Of a DNA stretch of 32,049 nucleotides, positions 26,922 to 32,049 are shown one piece after another (position 1 is the first letter of the stretch; each line of letters opens with the position of its first letter). Source of the DNA: Nitrospirota bacterium (GTDB taxonomy: Bacteria; UBA2233); contig WOZJ01000042.1 in the NCBI GenBank assembly GCA_011620345.1, forward strand, positions 1-32,049, written 5' to 3'. A program made the position numbers and the translations under genes. The notes beneath the pieces were generated by a model that made no database searches, had not been told where the DNA came from, and saw only the letters and a program-made list of their open reading frames with translations.

Positions 26922-28970
26922 ATGGCGCATCTGGCTTGGCTGATCGTTCTTCTCCCGCTTTTTAGTTCTGCTTGCCTTGCAGGGTTTGGCAAGGGGCTCT
27001 ACCGGCGCTTCGGAAAGAAGGGCGTTGATGTTTTAGGGGTTGGGTCTATCGGGACATCGTTCCTTTTGGCGACCTGTCTTTTGGCCTATGTTCTTTCGCT
27101 GGATCCCGACAAAAGGTCGATACCGTCTGCCCTATGGTCTTGGTTCCCGCTAGAGGGCAAGATGCTCGATATCTCTTTGCTCATTGACCCGCTCTCGGCG
27201 GCAATGGCGCTGATGGTGGCGGGCGTAGGCTTCCTGATTCACGTGTATTCGACAGGGTATATGGACAAAGACCCGGGGTATCCCCGGTATTTCTCCTATA
27301 CGAATTTGTTCATGTTCGCCATGCTTACGCTCGTCTTTGCGGACAACCTCGTGCTGTTCTTTTTGGGCTGGGAAGGCGTTGGCCTTTGTTCGTACCTGCT
27401 AATCGGGTTTTGGTTTAACGATATCGAAAAGGCCAGGGCGGGAATGAAGGCGTTCATCGTCAACCGGATCGGCGACCTTGGCTTTTTGCTCGGCCTCTAC
27501 CTGTTATTTTGGCTGTACGCTTCAAGCACGACCATGCCGTTTGCGATGCCGGAGCTTCGCGCCGACCTTTCCCCTTTGCTCGGAATCGGTTTTTTTGGCC
27601 AGAATTGGGCAACATGGGTAACCTTATGTTTCTTCATCGGGGCGACCGGAAAATCCGCCCAGATCCCGCTGTACGTATGGTTACCGGACGCTATGGCCGG
27701 TCCTACGCCCGTTTCGGCGCTCATCCATGCTGCCACCATGGTGACGGCGGGTGTGTACATGATAGCCAGGCTCTCGTTTGTTTTTGTTCATGCGCCGTTT
27801 ACCCTCGGAGTTGTGGCCACAATTGGTGCGACAACTGCGCTTTTTGCCGCAACCATAGGGCTTTGTCAGAAGGACATCAAAAAGGTACTCGCCTACTCCA
27901 CGGTCAGCCAGCTGGGTTACATGTTCTTGGCGATGGGGGTGGGTGCCTTCGTTTCAGGCTTCTTTCATCTGCTAACGCATGCGTTCTTTAAGGCCTGCCT
28001 TTTCCTTGGCGCCGGCAGCGTGATCCATGGGATGCACGGCGAACAGAACATGGATCTCATGGGCGGTCTTAGGAAAAAAATGCCTGTTACGTGCGCGACG
28101 TTTGTGCTTGCGGCGTTGGCCATCTCTGGTTTTCCATTCTTTTCGGGCTTCTTCAGCAAAGACGAAATCCTGTTTGCTTCTTTATCTTCACCTCTTGGCG
28201 GGCCTGTTCTTTGGGCCGTTGGGTTGTTCACGGCTCTCCTTACCGCATTTTACATGTTTCGGCTCGTTTTTTTGACGTTCTTCGGGGAATCGAGGACCCC
28301 TGATGCCATAAAAGGGCACATCCATGAATCCCCCGCCTCGATGACGGTTCCACTTGTTGTGTTGTCCATGCTGTCGGTGTTTGGAGGTGTGCTGAACCTT
28401 CCGGAGCTCTTCTTCTTGCCGGGCGGGCTTGCGCGCTTTCTTAGGCCCGTCGTTGCTGAATTCCCTGGGTTTAGCCATGCGCTTCATGAAAGCTCGTACC
28501 TCGAGATACCTCTCATGGGCGTCTCCAGCGGCGTAGCCCTTTTGGGGATTGCTCTTGCATACGTATGCTATCTGCGGGCTCCAGGGCTTCCTTACCTTTT
28601 CGGCTACTTCCTGCGTCCCGTGTACAACCTTCTTTGGAACAAGTACTACGTGGACGAAATCTACGAGGCCGCGTTCATAAAGCCCTTACTCCAAACGAGC
28701 CGGTTTTCTGCAAAGGCCGACTTGGTTGTCATCGATGGCGCCGTGAACGGGTCAGCACTCCTAACCCGAGAGACATCCCGGATTGCCGGGCTGTACGACC
28801 TTTGGCTTGTGGATGGACTCGTAAATGCCACTGCCGAAGGAACGCTAAGGCTTGGCAGGTGGCTGAGGTCTTTCCAGACGGGAGCAATCCAAAATTACTT
28901 GTCCTATGTAGTGGGTGGAGCTCTGCTCGTCTTCTGGCTTTTGTGGGCCCTTGTGAATCGTACGGTATAA
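26922..28970 (+). CDS. nuoL: NADH-quinone oxidoreductase subunit L
   Basis: A 682-residue antiporter-like subunit at the distal end of the membrane arm. The proton-channel glutamate is Glu151 in FFLGWEGVGLCSYL. The conserved lysine segment GKSAQIPLYVWLPDAMAGPT is followed by VSALIHAATMVTAGVYM. The C-terminal part (about 560-682) carries the extra helix and long amphipathic helix that brace NuoM and NuoN. AAAGG precedes the ATG. The spacing of 15 bases to nuoK fits operon transcription. Confidence 0.96.
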   Translation: MAHLAWLIVLLPLFSSACLAGFGKGLYRRFGKKGVDVLGVGSIGTSFLLATCLLAYVLSLDPDKRSIPSALWSWFPLEGKMLDISLLIDPLSAAMALMVAGVGFLIHVYSTGYMDKDPGYPRYFSYTNLFMFAMLTLVFADNLVLFFLGWEGVGLCSYLLIGFWFNDIEKARAGMKAFIVNRIGDLGFLLGLYLLFWLYASSTTMPFAMPELRADLSPLLGIGFFGQNWATWVTLCFFIGATGKSAQIPLYVWLPDAMAGPTPVSALIHAATMVTAGVYMIARLSFVFVHAPFTLGVVATIGATTALFAATIGLCQKDIKKVLAYSTVSQLGYMFLAMGVGAFVSGFFHLLTHAFFKACLFLGAGSVIHGMHGEQNMDLMGGLRKKMPVTCATFVLAALAISGFPFFSGFFSKDEILFASLSSPLGGPVLWAVGLFTALLTAFYMFRLVFLTFFGESRTPDAIKGHIHESPASMTVPLVVLSMLSVFGGVLNLPELFFLPGGLARFLRPVVAEFPGFSHALHESSYLEIPLMGVSSGVALLGIALAYVCYLRAPGLPYLFGYFLRPVYNLLWNKYYVDEIYEAAFIKPLLQTSRFSAKADLVVIDGAVNGSALLTRETSRIAGLYDLWLVDGLVNATAEGTLRLGRWLRSFQTGAIQNYLSYVVGGALLVFWLLWALVNRTV

Positions 28971-29007
28971 AGCAGCCTGTAAACAGAAAAAAGGGTTGAG
29001 AAGCATC

Positions 29008-30528
29008 ATGCAGTCGTTCCCCCTGCTTAGCGCCATGGCATTTTTCCCCCTGCTCGGAATTCCCGTGATTCTCCTTCTTCCACAATCCAAGGCCTCGTAC
29101 GCGAAATGGCTTGGCCTCGTGTTTACGCTTCCCTCGCTCGCTCTAGGGGTCGTGCTTTACGGCTCCTACAACCGGGAGCTTGCCGGGGTGTTTGACCCCG
29201 CCTCCTTCCAGTTCATAGAGCGTGTTCCGTGGATCAAGACGTTCAACATAGAGTATTTCGTGGGGATCGATGGCCTGTCGGTGATGATGGTCCTGTTGAC
29301 CGTCCTTCTGTGCACGTTGTGCATGGTTGCTTCTTTCAGCATCAAACAATCGCCCAAGGGGTATTTTTCGCTGTTTCTATTGCTCGAGACGGGCATGCTT
29401 GGGGTATTCATCTCTCTAGATTTTGTCTTGTTCTACGTGTTTTGGGAGGTCATGCTCCTCCCCATGTACTTCTTGATCGGCGTCTGGGGGGGGCCAAGGC
29501 GTGTCTACGCTGCAATCAAATTCTTTCTGTACACTCTCCTTGGCAGCGTGCTTATGCTTGTTGCCATGTTGGCCTTCTATTCCCAAGCCGAACCCCACAC
29601 CTTTGATCTCCTTAGGCTTATCCAGTCTGACTTTTCAGGTGTGACGTTCGACATGTTTGGGCGTGTATGGGATTTCAGCAAGGTGATGTTCCTTTTGCTG
29701 TTTATCGGGTTTGCCGTAAAAGTCCCCATCTTTCCTTTTCACACATGGCTTCCGGATGCACACGTCGAGGCTCCGACAGCGATTAGCGTAATCCTTGCCG
29801 GAGTGCTGCTAAAGATGGGAACGTACGGGCTTATGCGGATAAGCTACCCTATCTTGCCGGAGTCCGCCATCTGGTTTTCCGGTGCGTTGGCCGTCCTCGC
29901 GCTCATCAACATCGTTTATGGCGCGCTTTGCGCAATGGCTCAGCAAGACCTCAAGAAAATGGTCGCCTATTCGAGCATTTCGCATATGGGCTTTGTTCTG
30001 CTGGGTATGAGCGCGCTGACGGAAACGGGGATGAACGGGGCAATCCTTCAGATGTTCAACCACGGAACGATCACGGCGATGCTCTTCTTGCTCGTAGGCG
30101 TGGTTTACGAACGGGCGCATCATCGTAACATCGACGGGTTTGGCGGCTTGGCCGCCAACATGCCTGTGTATGCCGCTTTTACCGGGTTTGCTTGGTTTGC
30201 GGCTTTGGGGCTCCCTTCGCTTAGCTCGTTTATTAGCGAGCTAATGTGCCTCTTGGGGGCGTTCAATGCGTACCGGACGATTACAATCCTTTCTGTATCG
30301 GGCATTCTCTTGGGGGCTGCCTATATGCTTTGGAGCTACCAGCGAATCTTTTTGGGCCCCCTGAACGAACGCTACAGGGGGCTTGCAGATATCTCTACAA
30401 GGGAAGTGCTTTCGCTCGTTCCCTTGGCCGCTATCGTGATCCTCGTTGGCATTTATCCGATGCCCGTCATATCGCTGATGCAGGCTTCTTCGAGGGCGCT
30501 CGTGAACCTCACTACGCTAGGCGTATAG
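29008..30528 (+). CDS. nuoM: NADH-quinone oxidoreductase subunit M
   Basis: A 506-residue antiporter-like proton-pumping subunit with about 14 helices. Glu147 in FYVFWEVMLLPMYFLIG is the channel glutamate. FPFHTWLPDAHVEAPTAIS and DLKKMVAYSSISHMGFV are diagnostic. I chose ATG 29008 because the earlier in-frame TTG at 28996 directly abuts the AAAAAAGGG ribosome-binding site and leaves no spacing. Confidence 0.95.
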   Translation: MQSFPLLSAMAFFPLLGIPVILLLPQSKASYAKWLGLVFTLPSLALGVVLYGSYNRELAGVFDPASFQFIERVPWIKTFNIEYFVGIDGLSVMMVLLTVLLCTLCMVASFSIKQSPKGYFSLFLLLETGMLGVFISLDFVLFYVFWEVMLLPMYFLIGVWGGPRRVYAAIKFFLYTLLGSVLMLVAMLAFYSQAEPHTFDLLRLIQSDFSGVTFDMFGRVWDFSKVMFLLLFIGFAVKVPIFPFHTWLPDAHVEAPTAISVILAGVLLKMGTYGLMRISYPILPESAIWFSGALAVLALINIVYGALCAMAQQDLKKMVAYSSISHMGFVLLGMSALTETGMNGAILQMFNHGTITAMLFLLVGVVYERAHHRNIDGFGGLAANMPVYAAFTGFAWFAALGLPSLSSFISELMCLLGAFNAYRTITILSVSGILLGAAYMLWSYQRIFLGPLNERYRGLADISTREVLSLVPLAAIVILVGIYPMPVISLMQASSRALVNLTTLGV

Positions 30529-30542
30529 GGGAGGGGGCGAGC

Positions 30543-32015
30543 ATGGAAGCCAAAGAAAGCTTGATTTGGGTTTTTCCTGAAATTATCCTTGCTGTTGGCG
30601 CGCTGATCGTGCTGTGCTTTGCGTTGGCTTCGGACCGAGCAAAGAAGCTCGGCTTTGGTGTTGCGGCGATCATTCCGTTGGCGGCGCTTTTAGTCCTGGT
30701 CGCTCGTTTTACCTTGGAGCCTGTCCGGGATGTCTTTTACGGAAGCTTGATGCTCGACCCATTTTCTCAGGTAATCTCAGGGTTTTTCCTTGTCGTAGGC
30801 TTTGTCGCGGTTATTGCCTCCATAAATGACACAGGAATCCAAAAAGTGGGGGGGCTAGAGTATGCCGCTTTTATCCTGTGCATTCTTTGCGGCATGCTTC
30901 TCGTTTCGAAGGCTTCCAGCCTGTTGATGATCTACTTGGCGCTCGAAATGGTTTCTGTGCCTTCTTATTTGGCAGTAGCCTTTTTCCCCGCATCAAAAGA
31001 GAGTCAGGAAGGCGGGTTAAAGTATGTCTTGTTTGGCGCGCTTACCTCTGGCATCCTTCTGTACGGCCTAAGCCTGCTTTACGGGTTTGGGGGGACCTTG
31101 GAGCTTTACGAGCTCCCAAGAGCACTGGCTTCTAGAGAGGTTCCCTTGGTCGGGTTTATAGCGGCTATGGCCTTGGTGATGGTTGGGTTTGGTTTCAAGA
31201 TCACCATGTTCCCGTTCCATGCCTGGGCACCTGACGTGTATCAGGGGGCTCCGACGGCCTTCACGGCATTCCTTTCTGTAGGCCCTAAAGTTGCCGGATT
31301 TGCCGTATTTACCCGGGTAGCCCTATCCTTTTTTTCGCCGGACGCCCTGCCCCAATTCCCCGGGGTTGATCATGGGTTTTACTCTTTGGTTGCCTTGCTC
31401 AGCGCGGCAACGATGACGTACGGTAATTTCGCCGCGCTTTCGCAGGACAATATAAAGCGTATGCTTGCCTATTCTTCCATCTCGCACGCGGGCTACGCAC
31501 TAATTGGCCTTGCTATTCCAGGTGGGAAGGGAATCGGAGTCCTCCTTTACTACTTGTTTGTGTACGCCATCATGAATATGGGAGCCTTTTTGACGGTTGC
31601 CTTCGTCTCGCGCACAAGGAAGCGCGAGACGCTTTCGGACTTTGACGGCCTTGGCTACGACATGCCATACGTGGGAATATTGTTGACCCTGTTTCTGTTT
31701 TCTCTGACAGGCATACCCCCTACGGTAGGGTTTGTCGGCAAGTTTGCCCTTTTTTCGCGGGCGATTGAAGGAGGGCTTTTGTGGCTCGTGCTTATCGCCG
31801 CGCTGAACACCGTTGTTTCTCTTTATTACTACGTCAAGGTTATAAAGGCCCTCTATTTAGGCGGGTCAAGGGCACTGTTCCCCGCGGAGTCCCTGCCGAT
31901 CATGCAAAGTTGCACTCTTGGCGCATTGGGGGCTCTCACCTTATTTTTTGGCCTCTTTTGGGATCCGATGTTGAGGTTGGGCGATCTAGGGGCAAAGATT
32001 GTTTTAGGGGTTTAA
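30543..32015 (+). CDS. nuoN: NADH-quinone oxidoreductase subunit N
   Basis: A 490-residue antiporter-like subunit nearest the quinone module. YLALEMVSVPSYLAVAFF carries the channel glutamate. FKITMFPFHAWAPDVYQGAPT and DNIKRMLAYSSISHAGYALIG are family signatures. GGGGAGGGGG precedes ATG 30543; a longer in-frame extension lies inside nuoM and is rejected. It is the last nuo gene in view. The remaining 34 bases to the window edge show no gene or clear terminator. Confidence 0.95.
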   Translation: MEAKESLIWVFPEIILAVGALIVLCFALASDRAKKLGFGVAAIIPLAALLVLVARFTLEPVRDVFYGSLMLDPFSQVISGFFLVVGFVAVIASINDTGIQKVGGLEYAAFILCILCGMLLVSKASSLLMIYLALEMVSVPSYLAVAFFPASKESQEGGLKYVLFGALTSGILLYGLSLLYGFGGTLELYELPRALASREVPLVGFIAAMALVMVGFGFKITMFPFHAWAPDVYQGAPTAFTAFLSVGPKVAGFAVFTRVALSFFSPDALPQFPGVDHGFYSLVALLSAATMTYGNFAALSQDNIKRMLAYSSISHAGYALIGLAIPGGKGIGVLLYYLFVYAIMNMGAFLTVAFVSRTRKRETLSDFDGLGYDMPYVGILLTLFLFSLTGIPPTVGFVGKFALFSRAIEGGLLWLVLIAALNTVVSLYYYVKVIKALYLGGSRALFPAESLPIMQSCTLGALGALTLFFGLFWDPMLRLGDLGAKIVLGV

Positions 32016-32049
32016 ACGGAAAATCTTATACACCCCGCTACACTTGGCG

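Overview
This window is a dense block of housekeeping genes from a Gram-negative bacterium. I see no mobile elements, CRISPR arrays, tRNA or rRNA genes, and no gene-free stretch over 300 bases. The envelope evidence is an LpxL-like/DUF374 acyltransferase, a lipobox protein and a class A penicillin-binding protein. GyrB carries the long Gram-negative-type C-terminal insertion. Tetrapyrrole synthesis uses the C5 (glutamyl-tRNA) route, with hemA and hemL. The gene order sirC-hemX-hemA-hemC-cobA/hemD-hemB recalls Deltaproteobacteria and Nitrospirota-type lineages. That placement is an inference from gene order and could be wrong.

Layout. Positions 1-1525 (+) hold the possible tail of an upstream gene, an LppM-like lipoprotein, a small LapA-domain membrane protein and a SAM methyltransferase, all coupled by 4-base overlaps. 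Positions 1522-7424 (-) are a gyrB-gyrA-gpsA operon. Positions 7425-7645 (221 bp) form a divergent control region. It holds candidate promoters for both directions and a hairpin followed by a T-rich stretch in the gyrB leader. Positions 7646-16459 (+) are a tightly overlapping operon for precorrin-2 dehydrogenase, HemX, HemA, HemC, a CobA-HemD fusion, HemB and, unexpectedly, DNA polymerase I. After a 67-bp gap with no clear signal, 16527-18170 (+) encodes a tandem acyltransferase fusion. Its 3' end overlaps by 58 bp the convergent PBP1A gene (18113-20473, -), which follows hemL (20495-21778, -). A 122-bp divergent region then precedes the nuoABCDHIJKLMN operon (21901-32015, +), which has a good promoter and lacks nuoE, nuoF and nuoG.

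How the genes work together. HemA and HemL make 5-aminolevulinate. HemB, HemC and HemD carry it to uroporphyrinogen III. CobA and SirC divert it to precorrin-2 and sirohydrochlorin, for siroheme, cobalamin or siroheme-derived heme. The Nuo genes encode the membrane arm and the quinone-side connecting module of complex I, without the NADH-oxidising module, so the electron donor is open. The gyrase operon sits head-to-head with the tetrapyrrole operon.

I did not find a clearly new biological system. The items most worth following up are the gyrB leader hairpin, the acyltransferase fusion lacking a usual catalytic acid, and the 11-subunit Nuo operon. Starts that differ from the longest open frame were chosen from ribosome-binding sites, stop-start overlaps and family N-termini. 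All functional statements come from reading motifs, not from searches.
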